Assembly (NCBI GenBank): GCA_011052255.1
Contig: DRJJ01000327.1
Span: 1-8,905, forward strand
Source: Gammaproteobacteria bacterium
Lineage (GTDB): Bacteria > Pseudomonadota > Gammaproteobacteria > DRJJ01
Length of the DNA stretch: 8,905 nt
Reading direction: 5' to 3'
Each line of letters opens with the position of its first letter. Within the stretch, counting starts at the first letter, position 1. A program made the translations under genes and the position numbers. This document shows positions 1 to 6,840 of the stretch, one piece after another. The notes under the pieces were generated by a model. It had not been told where the DNA came from and did not search any database. It was given only the letters and a program-made list of their open reading frames with translations.

Positions 1-795
1 AACCTCTGCGAGAATTTGATGACGATAGGAAGAATCAGCAATCAACAGACCGGCAATAAACGCCCCCATCGGCATAGACAGACCAACATATTCCATGGAT
101 TGCGCTGCACCCAGCACTAATAATAAAGCCGTTGCAGTAAATATTTCAGGTGAACCAAACCGGGCAAGAATTTTTAGCAAGGGATTCAATATATACCGGG
201 CTGCGATAATGATAATAACCAGGATGGCGAACCCCTCACCCAATGCAAGAAAAAAGTTCCCTGCTATTGTGAAATCCGGCGCTGCCATTAATGAAACAAG
301 AGCCAAAAGTGGCACCACCGCCAGGTCTTGCAGTAATAACACTGAAACAGCCGGCCTGCCATAACCGGATGAGAGCATTTTTCTGTCTGAAAGTAATTGC
401 AGTACAAATGCAGTGGACGACAAGGCTAAAGCAAAGCCTGTTAATATAGAGATATTCCATGAGAGGCCAAATAACTCATGAATGAGTATCGTTAACAACC
501 CACCGGTTATCAGCACCTGTAATGTACCCAGCCCTAATACCAGTCCTTTCATCCTCCACAGCCGTAATGGATTAATTTCTACGCCAATGACAAATAACAG
601 GAGCACCACTCCCAGTTCAGCAAACCCGGCTATATTTTCATTATTCTCGATATACCCAAAACCAGACGGGCCCAACACTATCCCGGCAACCAGAAATCCA
701 GGTATTGCACCTAGTCGTGTAAACTGAAACAGCGGCACAATAATGACTGCCGCGGATAGCAAGAGGATAATATCGGTCAGATATTCAACATTCAC
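1..795 (-). CDS. Kef-type K+/H+ antiporter (CPA2 family), C-terminus cut by window edge
   Basis: This is an inner-membrane monovalent cation:proton antiporter of the KefB/KefC type; relatives exchange K+ for H+, and some are gated by glutathione adducts. I translated 265 residues from a GTG at 793-795; the frame is open to base 1, so the rest of the protein lies outside the window. The translation matches KefB/KefC closely. It has the helix segment LGPSGFG (41-47), ELGVVLLLFVIGVEINP (60-76), the ALSSTAF stretch (124-130), the membrane-embedded Gln-Asp pair in LLLQDLAVVP (153-162; Q156, D157), and GAFIAGLLIADSSYRH (244-259) leading into the regulatory loop of Kef proteins. An in-frame TAA lies about eight codons upstream. 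GAGAG at 803-807 sits 7 bases before the GTG, supporting that start. Whether a C-terminal TrkA-N domain follows cannot be seen. It is the last gene of a minus-strand group, 88 bases after the small membrane protein gene. Confidence 0.9.
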   Translation of the reverse strand, partial: MNVEYLTDIILLLSAAVIIVPLFQFTRLGAIPGFLVAGIVLGPSGFGYIENNENIAGFAELGVVLLLFVIGVEINPLRLWRMKGLVLGLGTLQVLITGGLLTILIHELFGLSWNISILTGFALALSSTAFVLQLLSDRKMLSSGYGRPAVSVLLLQDLAVVPLLALVSLMAAPDFTIAGNFFLALGEGFAILVIIIIAARYILNPLLKILARFGSPEIFTATALLLVLGAAQSMEYVGLSMPMGAFIAGLLIADSSYRHQILAEV

Positions 796-883
796 AGACA
801 GGCTCTCATCACTTGGTTATGGATTTAGAATTTTCCAGCTCACTGACTAAAGCTGTTTTGCTTGCCGCATGTATCAAACAGAA

Positions 884-1099
884 TCAGAAGTTTAGCTTAC
901 TAATTATGTATGGCAGCGCAACAAGTAGCACACCCAGCGATACCAGCAACATCACGTTTGATATAAAATAGGGAAAAACAATTAACAACAAGCCTGTCAC
1001 AAGAGCAAGGACATGCCTTTGCTTTCTCCCGTAAACCAGATAAGCAATACCTATTGAACCAAACAGTATGCTCCACATCAGCATGGCAGAACTAACCAT
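884..1099 (-). CDS. small three-helix inner-membrane protein, function unknown
   Basis: This is a 71-residue, very hydrophobic protein with three predicted membrane segments at about 5-23, 30-46 and 48-66, separated by short polar turns (YGRKQRH at 23-29; FISN at 45-48). Similar short proteins occur widely in gammaproteobacteria and are often loosely labelled transport-related; I know of no demonstrated function. The ATG at 1097-1099 shares its A with the stop of the DUF1499 gene (TGATG), an arrangement typical of translational coupling. A GAGAGAG run at 1106-1112 sits 6 bases upstream of this ATG. A GTG immediately upstream (1100-1102) is an alternative start, but it leaves a spacer of only 3 bases. 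Being tightly coupled to a DUF1499 gene suggests the two work at the same envelope site, but that is inference. Confidence 0.82.
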   Translation of the reverse strand: MVSSAMLMWSILFGSIGIAYLVYGRKQRHVLALVTGLLLIVFPYFISNVMLLVSLGVLLVALPYIISKLNF

Positions 1100-1566
1100 C
1101 ACTTACTCTCTCTGCTTTGATAAAGATTTTGCCTAAACAATTTTCGTATCTTTTCCACACGACGGCGGTTAACACCAAAATCACTATAGCCACTTCGTGC
1201 TGCAGACCGGATCTGCATTTCTTTTTTTTCAGCATCGAGAAGCAACTCCACATCATCTGTAAATCGAAAAATATGACTGCTGATCTCGAAATGTAGATAG
1301 CCTTCAGATTCTACTGCAAGCTTGCTTCGAGGCAGAGACAACACGGTATCAACCAGTACACGCCAGGCGTTTGCCGTACCGCCAGAATATGATAATGACG
1401 CAACAAAATTTCTTTTATCTAAAGACACGCTGGAAACACAGTTAGGTGTAGCCGGGCAATCAGCCAACCGCCCGGGTTGTGCAGAAAATGACTCATTCGA
1501 ATACATAGATAACATCGCCAGCAACAAGCACCTTAAGACGTCACGCTGTCCCGGCCGACTCTCCAT
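1099..1566 (-). CDS. DUF1499 family exported protein
   Basis: This is a 155-residue protein of the DUF1499 family, whose biochemical role is not established. Recognisable family blocks are CPATPNCVSS (37-46), the strand-rich HFEISSHIFRFTDDVELLLD (92-111), and IRSAARSGYSDFGVNRRRVE (119-138). Residues 1-29 look like a signal peptide: a basic start, a hydrophobic stretch CLLLAMLSMY at 13-22, and a possible cleavage after FSA. The protein is therefore probably periplasmic or envelope-attached. The start is ATG, with a weak AGGG element about 11 bases upstream. The gene begins 60 bases after the FadL-family stop, and its own stop overlaps the next start, so it sits in the middle of a co-oriented operon. 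The family assignment is firm; no activity is implied. Confidence 0.88.
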   Translation of the reverse strand: MESRPGQRDVLRCLLLAMLSMYSNESFSAQPGRLADCPATPNCVSSVSLDKRNFVASLSYSGGTANAWRVLVDTVLSLPRSKLAVESEGYLHFEISSHIFRFTDDVELLLDAEKKEMQIRSAARSGYSDFGVNRRRVEKIRKLFRQNLYQSRESK

Positions 1567-1626
1567 TCTGTATTTTTCCCTGCTCAGTCCTGTCTGGCCT
1601 TTTAATTCTCGAAAACTAAAAACCCT

Positions 1627-2874
1627 CTAGAAACGATATCTAAGGGTGCCGCCAAGAAAGAGAATATAATTACTGTCAAACTCGCCCTTGAATCGCACTC
1701 CCTGAGCCACCTGATCCACCTTGCCCTTACCGGCATACATCAAGGTCCCCCCTATCGAATAATCCAGCTCTTTCTTACCTTTAAAGGAATACGAAGCCGA
1801 CAACTTCATGACCTCATCAAACGGCAGATCAATCGTACGGTCTACGTCATCCACAGGCGAACTGTCATAGGAGGCACCTAAACTGATTATTTTATCCTCT
1901 CCAATTTTTCTGGCAACCGCAACTCCCAGTTTCCAGGTGTCTTTAAAATTTCGATCCAGCTGAACCGCTGGATTCAGCGCGCCGCCGCTAAATGCCAGCC
2001 TGTTTTTGCTGAATGCAGACCAGTCTTCCCAGTCCGCATTCATGAACAGGGTGTATTCCTTGTCGAGTTTATATTTGAGACCAATCTCCAGTACCTGCGG
2101 GTTCTTCCAGCCAACATTAACTGTACTGGCAGCAGGTGTGATCAACATATTCGTGAACTCAACATCACCTTTCAGCCTGGTATCCATTTCACCACGATAG
2201 ACTACACCCAGCGTTACGCGATCGTTAAACTGGTATGTCAGGCCACCAAAGAACTGCGCACCCCAGTCGTCAATATTATCAATTCTCATCTTACCGTCCG
2301 GTGAGGCACCCTGATTAATCGCTATCTCCTCCTCATAGATGGTATACACCATAGACACACCCGCTCCCAGCGATAATTTATTATTTACCTTATAAGCAAA
2401 TGAGGGTGAAAGAGCTACTCCCGTTAAAGTGAGCTTGGTAAAAGCGTAACGCCCGACAAAGTTATCACCAAAGTCAAAACCCCCTCCCAGTGGCGCCACG
2501 ACAGAGAAACCGAAACGCGCCTTGTCAGACAGTTTTTTTACATAAAAAAAGCCCGGTATTCCGGCTACCGTGCCCGCATTGCCGCCATCGCCCCCACCTT
2601 TCTCCGCAACAGACGGGGAAAATTCTATTTTTGGCACCAGCAAGGTGAGACCGGACAATATTTCGTCCTGCTGCAAACCGGTCATACCCGCCGGGTTGGT
2701 CCAGGCGGAATCAGCTGTAAAGGTATTGGTAGCATTTGCTGTACCTGCGGTACCCATACTGGCCGGTGTTCCGACTTCGGGTAGATAAAAACCTGCTGAA
2801 TAAACAAGATTATATGTAAAAAAAAGAAAACCGGTTATTAGTATTCGCGTGGTAGTTTTATATATTATCGTCAT
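1627..2874 (-). CDS. FadL/TodX-family outer-membrane transport protein
   Basis: This is a 415-residue outer-membrane beta-barrel of the OMPP1/FadL/TodX family, whose members let hydrophobic compounds such as long-chain fatty acids or aromatic hydrocarbons cross the outer membrane. Residues 1-26 form a signal peptide ending VYS, and the mature chain begins AGFYLPEVGTPASMG, the family's plug-domain N-terminus. An NPAG motif follows (WTNPAGM near 62-68). The rest alternates barrel strands with polar loops and ends in ...GGTLRYRF, with the C-terminal Phe used by the BAM machinery. The frame can be extended to a TTG at 2901. The ATG at 2872-2874 is preferred because GGA lies 7 bases upstream and because the signal peptide then has normal length. 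The substrate cannot be told from sequence. It is the first gene of the left minus-strand group. An eight-base T run (coding strand, complement of 2818-2825) lies in the signal-peptide codons. Confidence 0.93.
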   Translation of the reverse strand: MTIIYKTTTRILITGFLFFTYNLVYSAGFYLPEVGTPASMGTAGTANATNTFTADSAWTNPAGMTGLQQDEILSGLTLLVPKIEFSPSVAEKGGGDGGNAGTVAGIPGFFYVKKLSDKARFGFSVVAPLGGGFDFGDNFVGRYAFTKLTLTGVALSPSFAYKVNNKLSLGAGVSMVYTIYEEEIAINQGASPDGKMRIDNIDDWGAQFFGGLTYQFNDRVTLGVVYRGEMDTRLKGDVEFTNMLITPAASTVNVGWKNPQVLEIGLKYKLDKEYTLFMNADWEDWSAFSKNRLAFSGGALNPAVQLDRNFKDTWKLGVAVARKIGEDKIISLGASYDSSPVDDVDRTIDLPFDEVMKLSASYSFKGKKELDYSIGGTLMYAGKGKVDQVAQGVRFKGEFDSNYILFLGGTLRYRF

Positions 2875-2920
2875 TACACAGTCCATATTATCAGGAATCA
2901 AGGCCAGAACATTTTAAATG

Positions 2921-2949
2921 ACAATATACACAAAATCATCTGCTCGCAA
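2921..2949 (-). promoter_or_regulatory. candidate sigma-70 promoter for the FadL-family gene
   Basis: On the minus strand a TTGCGA (-35, complement of 2944-2949) is followed after exactly 17 bases by TATTGT (-10, complement of 2921-2926). Each box matches four of six consensus positions. Transcription would start near 2914, giving a leader of about 40 bases. The call rests on spacing and position in the divergent intergenic region only. Confidence 0.35.
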
Positions 2950-3004
2950 TAATCGTTACTATATATATGGTTTTTTGACAGAACGAACTAAAGTCCTGGC
3001 ACAG

Positions 3005-3033
3005 TTGTATAAAACAGGGCGGTTAGATATTAT
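3005..3033 (+). promoter_or_regulatory. candidate sigma-70 promoter for the glycine-zipper gene
   Basis: TTGTAT (3005-3010) and TATTAT (3028-3033) are separated by 17 bases. The -10 box matches five of six consensus bases and the -35 box only three. A start near 3040 would give a leader of about 57 bases. A perfect TTGACA at 2977-2982 is nearby but has no -10 box at proper spacing. Confidence 0.35.
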
Positions 3034-3096
3034 AAAAGCTGACAAAATCACTTTCGCTACAGTACTGGGTTATGTATTCACAGGAGCATTTACGTA

Positions 3097-3570
3097 ATGA
3101 GATCAAAATCAATTTTACTGGCAATTACCGGATTGTTTGTTATTGCCTCGGTGGCGCAGGCCGATGTGATTGTCTATCCCAAGAAGGGACAATCAAACGA
3201 ACAAATGGAAAAAGATAAATACGAATGTTACAGCTGGGCGAAAGGCACAACCGGGTTTGACCCGATGGTCACACCCACAGCCAGCACCCCTCCTCCCTCG
3301 AATCAACAGAAGAGTGGCGGCGTTGTAAGAGGTGCAGCAATCGGTGCAGCAGCCGGTGCCATTTTTGGTAACAGCTCCAAAAACACCAGAAACTCTGCCT
3401 ATGCCGGCGCTGCGATTGGCGGTCTCAGGCAGCGCTCTCAAAACCAGCAATCAGCTCAGCAAAGAGCAGACTGGGAGCGAAATGAAACCAATCGGTATGC
3501 CAATGCCAGAAATGAATATAACCGTGCTTACAGTGCCTGTCTTGATGGTCGTGGCTACTCGGTGAAATAA
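3097..3570 (+). CDS. exported YMGG-like glycine-zipper protein
   Basis: This is a 157-residue exported protein. Residues 1-22 are a clear signal peptide with cleavage after AQA. The mature part begins with a DxxxYPKKGQS stretch, followed by the family-typical EKDKYECYSWAKGTTGFDP (38-56). A Pro/Ser/Thr linker comes next, then a glycine zipper with small residues at regular spacing (GGVVRGAAIGAAAGAIFG, 74-91, and YAGAAIGG, 102-109). A Gln/Arg/Asn-rich helical region follows, and the C-terminus is AYSACLDGRGYSVK. This pattern fits the YMGG-type Gly-zipper family, whose function is unknown; the zipper could insert in or pack against a membrane. Cys44 and Cys148 could form a disulfide in the periplasm (inference). 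AGGAG at 3082-3086 lies 10 bases before the ATG. The gene stands alone, divergent from the FadL gene and convergent with wecB. Confidence 0.87.
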   Translation: MRSKSILLAITGLFVIASVAQADVIVYPKKGQSNEQMEKDKYECYSWAKGTTGFDPMVTPTASTPPPSNQQKSGGVVRGAAIGAAAGAIFGNSSKNTRNSAYAGAAIGGLRQRSQNQQSAQQRADWERNETNRYANARNEYNRAYSACLDGRGYSVK

Positions 3571-3574
3571 TGCA

Positions 3575-3595
3575 AGGCATCCTTCGCGGATGCTT
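3575..3595 (+). repeat. inverted repeat after the glycine-zipper gene
   Basis: GCATCC (3577-3582) and GGATGC (3588-3593) can form a 6-bp stem around a five-base loop, TTCGC, extended by a G-T and an A-T pair. It begins five bases after the stop codon, where a terminator would be expected. No T run follows on either strand, so intrinsic termination is doubtful. It may instead stabilise mRNA 3' ends or mark the end of a transcription unit. Confidence 0.4.
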
Positions 3596-3713
3596 AACGT
3601 CTGGAGCCGACTTTTTACACACAATACACCTGAAAGCCGGTTCCAGGCATAACACCTATTCAATAGTTATACTGCTACTCGGACTACAGCACATTCTTTT
3701 CCGAACCATTTGC

Positions 3714-4922
3714 TCAAACTCCTCCTTCACTGGAGTCGCCTCCTGAAGACCTGCTGCCAATGCCCCCGCGCCCATCGTCGCGCGAACCCATATACTCAAT
3801 GACCTCTATAATGCGTGAGGCCGCGTGTCCATCTCCATATGGATTATGCGCGCGCGCCATCGTCTGATAGACATCATCATCTGTAAGTAACTCGCTGACA
3901 CTGCCGTAAATACGTTGCACACTGGTCCCGACCATGCGCACAGTTCCGGCTTCAACAGCCTCCGGTCTTTCCGTAACATCACGCATCACCAGTACAGGTT
4001 TACCCAGCGCCGGTGCTTCTTCCTGTATACCACCGGAATCGGTAAGAATAATGTCAGACTGATTCATTAGCCAAACAAAAGGCGCATAGTCCTGCGGTTC
4101 TATGAGTGCGACATTTTTCAGACCACCCAGAATTTCGTGGACGGGTTTGAGGACATTCGGATTCAGATGAACCGGGTAGACCAGATCCACATCAGGGTGT
4201 GACTCAGCCAACATCCGGATTGCGGCGCATATATCGATGAATCCCTTGCCGAAGTTTTCTCGTCTGTGCCCCGTTATCAGAACAAAACGGCGTTCTGGAT
4301 CGATCAGCCTTGAATGTAAAACCCTGCCAAATTTCTCGATCCAGAAATCATCATCCAATGCACTGACCCGGTCACGTACACCGAGTAGTGCATCGATTAC
4401 AGTGTTGCCGGTTACGTAGATGGTTTCATCTGCTACATTCTCACGTAACAGGTTTGCACGTGCCGTCTCGGTTGGTGCAAAATGAAAACGGGCCATACGT
4501 GCCACAAGCGACCTGTTGAGTTCTTCCGGGAACGGCGCCCGCAGATCCCCTGTACGCAGCCCGGCCTCAACGTGTCCGACCGGAATGTCTTCGTAAAAAG
4601 CCGCCAGACTGGTAGCGAAGCAAGTTGTCGTATCACCATGCACCAGTACGATATCCGGCCTGTCACGCCGTAGCACATCACGCATACCGGACAGTACCGC
4701 CCCGGTAACATCAAAAAGATCCTGGCCAGGTTTCATCAAATCCAGATCATGATCCGGCTCGAAAGCAAACAACTCCAGTACCTGATCGAGCATTTGCCGG
4801 TGCTGACCCGTAACACATATTATAGACTCCACACCAGGAGCGGCTTGCAGGCCTGTGATGACCGGTGCCATTTTAATAGCCTCAGGCCGGGTTCCAAATA
4901 CAGTCATTACCCGCATGCTCAC
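3714..4922 (-). CDS. wecB: UDP-N-acetylglucosamine 2-epimerase (non-hydrolysing)
   Basis: This cytoplasmic enzyme interconverts UDP-GlcNAc and UDP-ManNAc, the first step towards ManNAc or ManNAcA units of surface glycans. The 402 residues align almost end to end with E. coli WecB. Landmarks are TVFGTRPEAIKMAP (7-20), LVHGDTTT (93-100), VGHVEAGLRTGD (115-126), FPEELNRSL (131-139), TGHRRENFG (217-225), VYPVHLNPNV (248-257), and LTDSGGIQEEAPALGKPVLV (293-312). The catalytic set corresponds to D97, E119, E133 and H219, all present. GTG at 4920-4922 is chosen because AGGAG lies 9 bases upstream; the in-frame ATG at 4914-4916 would leave 15 bases. Oddly, after the normal end (about residue 380) there is an extra Gly/Ser/Arg-rich tail of some 20 residues ending SSEGGV. 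It follows the GT2 gene on the same strand, with a terminator-like hairpin between them. Confidence 0.96.
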   Translation of the reverse strand: MSMRVMTVFGTRPEAIKMAPVITGLQAAPGVESIICVTGQHRQMLDQVLELFAFEPDHDLDLMKPGQDLFDVTGAVLSGMRDVLRRDRPDIVLVHGDTTTCFATSLAAFYEDIPVGHVEAGLRTGDLRAPFPEELNRSLVARMARFHFAPTETARANLLRENVADETIYVTGNTVIDALLGVRDRVSALDDDFWIEKFGRVLHSRLIDPERRFVLITGHRRENFGKGFIDICAAIRMLAESHPDVDLVYPVHLNPNVLKPVHEILGGLKNVALIEPQDYAPFVWLMNQSDIILTDSGGIQEEAPALGKPVLVMRDVTERPEAVEAGTVRMVGTSVQRIYGSVSELLTDDDVYQTMARAHNPYGDGHAASRIIEVIEYMGSRDDGRGGIGSRSSGGDSSEGGV

Positions 4923-4931
4923 TGCACCGTT

Positions 4932-4936
4932 CTCCT
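4932..4936 (-). promoter_or_regulatory. ribosome binding site deciding the wecB GTG start
   Basis: AGGAG on the minus strand lies 9 bases before the GTG at 4920-4922. The alternative ATG six bases further in would be 15 bases away, so the GTG is the likelier start. Confidence 0.7.
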
Positions 4937-4952
4937 GTTATTTATCAGCCAT

Positions 4953-4975
4953 AAAAAAAACGCGGCCAAGGCCAC
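4953..4975 (-). terminator. terminator or attenuator between the GT2 gene and wecB
   Basis: On the minus strand, six bases after the GT2 stop codon, GTGGC pairs with GCCGC (one G-T pair) around a CTTG loop. One G and then eight consecutive T residues follow (complement of 4953-4960). This is the layout of a Rho-independent terminator, though the stem is only five pairs. It stands between two co-oriented genes just 58 bases apart, so it may act as a partial terminator that lowers wecB expression rather than as a full stop. Confidence 0.5.
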
Positions 4976-4980
4976 TTTAC

Positions 4981-5952
4981 TCAGGGTCGCCATGGCTGCT
5001 TTCGTATCCAGTAACTGGCATGCATACTCAGTCGCCGGCAAAGCGCCGTGGGCAGGCGGTGGCTCGACTTACCCAACCTGAAGCCAAGCCAGCGCACTCC
5101 AAGTCTCGGGAATATTTTGATTAGATCCAGTATGCTTCCGTGTTCACGGGTGTAGGAAAATTCAGCCGCCAGGTATCTTCGACCCTCTCCACCTACACGT
5201 ATACCCTCACGGTGTAACCAGGGATCAATACGATGATGTGTACCAATATCAAAATAACGCGTAAACTCCTGCCGCAACGTGTACTCATGACTGTGGTAAA
5301 CGAGAGCTTCTGCCTCATACACAATTGCCTTGCCAGCATCAATAAATTTTCCGGCGATCGACATATCTTCACCTAATGGCGCTCCTTCTGAGAACCCGCC
5401 CACTTCATCAAAATCCCTGCGCCGGTATGCTGCGCAGGCATTCGAGCAAAACGCTGTCATCGCACCATAACGAGGAAGATCTGCGGCAGTACGTCGGTAG
5501 CCAGTATCCGGATAGCGATACATCCGTACGAAACGAGCTCCAACACTCGCACCTTCATATGGAGTCTGGCGGGCAAAAACCAGTGCGACATCAAAGTCAT
5601 CGAAGGGTTTGACAAGATCTGCTACAAGGTGATTATTTACCGGCGTGACATCCTGTGACAAAAAAATCAGCATATCGGCCCAAGGCACGAGGGAAGCCGC
5701 AAAATTCCGTGTCCGTCCATGCTCGAAATCCTCGCGCAGAATTTCCTCAACACGAAAACCCGCCTCGCGCACAAGTCCTACGGTACTGTCATTCGACGCT
5801 GAATCTATGAAAAGAATTTGATCCGGAGCCGGATCGAGCCCTTGCAGAGCCGGGATCAGTCGCTGCAGGTATTGCTGTGCGTTCAAAGTGGGCACGATAA
5901 GTGCCGTGGCAAACTGCCTCCTTTTGTTCGGACTGGTACTGATAGCTTGCAT
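4981..5952 (-). CDS. family 2 glycosyltransferase, rhamnosyltransferase-like
   Basis: This is a GT2 (GT-A fold) glycosyltransferase of 323 residues from ATG 5950-5952, acting at the cytoplasmic face on a lipid-linked glycan. Motifs are: ALIVPTLNA near the start (17-25), nucleotide-binding IDSASNDST (49-57), the metal-site region FLSQDVTP (97-104; D101), FCSNACAAYRR (168-178), LGEDMSIAG (193-201; the ED catalytic-base motif), and YHSHEYTLRQEFTRYFDIG (219-237). The C-terminal WLGFRLGK...LP...RRLSMHASYW pattern is characteristic of bacterial proteins annotated as rhamnosyltransferases, so rhamnose transfer is likely but unproven. The start is uncertain: AGGGGG abuts the ATG with no spacer, and the frame extends to a TTG at 6010-6012, preceded at once by an in-frame TGA and lacking a Shine-Dalgarno. 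An A9 tract lies within that possible 20-residue extension. It follows the methyltransferase gene and precedes wecB. Confidence 0.9.
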   Translation of the reverse strand: MQAISTSPNKRRQFATALIVPTLNAQQYLQRLIPALQGLDPAPDQILFIDSASNDSTVGLVREAGFRVEEILREDFEHGRTRNFAASLVPWADMLIFLSQDVTPVNNHLVADLVKPFDDFDVALVFARQTPYEGASVGARFVRMYRYPDTGYRRTAADLPRYGAMTAFCSNACAAYRRRDFDEVGGFSEGAPLGEDMSIAGKFIDAGKAIVYEAEALVYHSHEYTLRQEFTRYFDIGTHHRIDPWLHREGIRVGGEGRRYLAAEFSYTREHGSILDLIKIFPRLGVRWLGFRLGKSSHRLPTALCRRLSMHASYWIRKQPWRP

Positions 5953-6041
5953 CCCCCTAGAAAAAACCGACCTGGCATAACCTTTTTTTTTCGGGCTGAA
6001 GCACTTCGGCAACTGGTTTCAGTTTACCATATGGTGGCATA

Positions 6042-6833
6042 TCAGCGTTTACGGGCGATCCACTGGTCCTGGTAGATGTAGGGCAGCAACGGGTCCACCT
6101 TGTGCTCAAGAATCTCGAAGTCACGCAGCAGATAATCCCGCACAAACGCTGGAGGATGAAAGGCTGCGAACATTCGCGAACCCTCAGCGACACCCTCCCT
6201 GACTACGAGTTTGCCACTCTCATACTGTTCACGTTCTCCCGGCAATAGCTTGTTCCGGTACTGATCACCGTGCAAAGTAAGCATCAGCAACCCACCCGGG
6301 CGCAGAACACGCGACAGTTCATTGATCCACGCAAAATGCATAGACTCGGAGAGATGGGTGAAAACAGATAAACAATACAGCACATCCAGAAACCCGTCTG
6401 CAAACTCTAGCGGAGGTTCCAGATTGTTACGCTGAAATGTTATGTCAGGAATATGAGCAGAACACCACTCGATGGTTACAGCATCATAATCAGTGGCATA
6501 CAGCTCACACTCCTGTTCCCGAAACAGGTCCGGCATGTAGCGCACAATACGGGCAGTCCCACAACCCCAATCGCATACGCGCAGGGCCTGGCCCGGCCGG
6601 GGGGACTGGTAGCGATTAATGATCCCGTGGTAATATTCAGCTATGGTATGTCCATATTCACGATAACGAGGTAGATTGCTATCACCGGACGTCTCATAAA
6701 TCAGCCATGTAGGTGGCTCCTGAAAAGCCGGGAAGGTACGACGAAAACTCTGGTTATCCTTGTAATTCCCCAGCAGGTTCAGCCGATAGCGGAGTTGCTC
6801 CGCAACTGACATAAGACGCAGCGCACGGAGCAC
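6042..6833 (-). CDS. class I SAM-dependent methyltransferase
   Basis: This is a 263-residue Rossmann-fold methyltransferase. SAM-binding motif I is VCDWGCGTARIVRY (86-99). The acidic residue after strand 2 is D115 in YATDYDAVTIEW (112-123), followed by NNLEPPLEF (136-144). The LSVFTHLSES segment (155-164) and LSRVLRPGGLLMLTLHGD (173-190) complete the core. A C-terminal part (about 200-263) with GSRMFAAFHPP and HKVDP...QDQWIARKR resembles methyltransferases found in polysaccharide and glycosyltransferase clusters, which probably methylate a sugar. The GTG start at 6831-6833 has no recognisable Shine-Dalgarno; an internal ATG at 6810-6812 (residue 8) is possible and has none either. An in-frame TAA lies about 12 codons upstream of the GTG. 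It heads the minus-strand group with the GT2 gene and wecB, and its start faces the start of a plus-strand gene only 7 bases away. Confidence 0.9.
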   Translation of the reverse strand: MLRALRLMSVAEQLRYRLNLLGNYKDNQSFRRTFPAFQEPPTWLIYETSGDSNLPRYREYGHTIAEYYHGIINRYQSPRPGQALRVCDWGCGTARIVRYMPDLFREQECELYATDYDAVTIEWCSAHIPDITFQRNNLEPPLEFADGFLDVLYCLSVFTHLSESMHFAWINELSRVLRPGGLLMLTLHGDQYRNKLLPGEREQYESGKLVVREGVAEGSRMFAAFHPPAFVRDYLLRDFEILEHKVDPLLPYIYQDQWIARKR

Positions 6834-6840
6834 TAAAATA

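Noticed and set aside
95..727. Open frames on the plus strand (95-364, 482-727) and a minus frame at 236-460
   Set aside because: They lie over the Kef-type antiporter, whose minus-strand translation matches the family along its whole visible length; the other frames show no family resemblance.
2818..2825. Eight-base homopolymer in the signal-peptide codons of the FadL-family gene as a phase-variation switch
   Set aside because: It encodes ordinary Phe codons in an AT-rich hydrophobic core, and there is no sign of an alternative frame or start; too weak without strain comparison.
2995..3012. TGGCAC followed by TTG, resembling a sigma-54 promoter
   Set aside because: The spacing between the two elements is wrong (2 bases where 5 are needed) and the GC element at -12 is missing.
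3193..3663. Several minus-strand frames and an alternate plus frame over the glycine-zipper gene
   Set aside because: The plus frame from 3097 has a signal peptide, a glycine zipper and a family-typical Cys pattern; the others are compositional shadows.
5910..5925. AGGAGG (minus strand) inside the GT2 gene as a hidden internal ribosome site
   Set aside because: No in-frame start codon follows at suitable distance; the nearest TTG is out of frame and reaches a stop soon after.
5957..6193. 78-residue minus-strand frame overlapping the methyltransferase 3' end
   Set aside because: Most of it is out of frame within a solid methyltransferase gene. Only its last 27 codons, beginning at ATG 6038-6040, are of interest, and these are discussed with the A9 tract.
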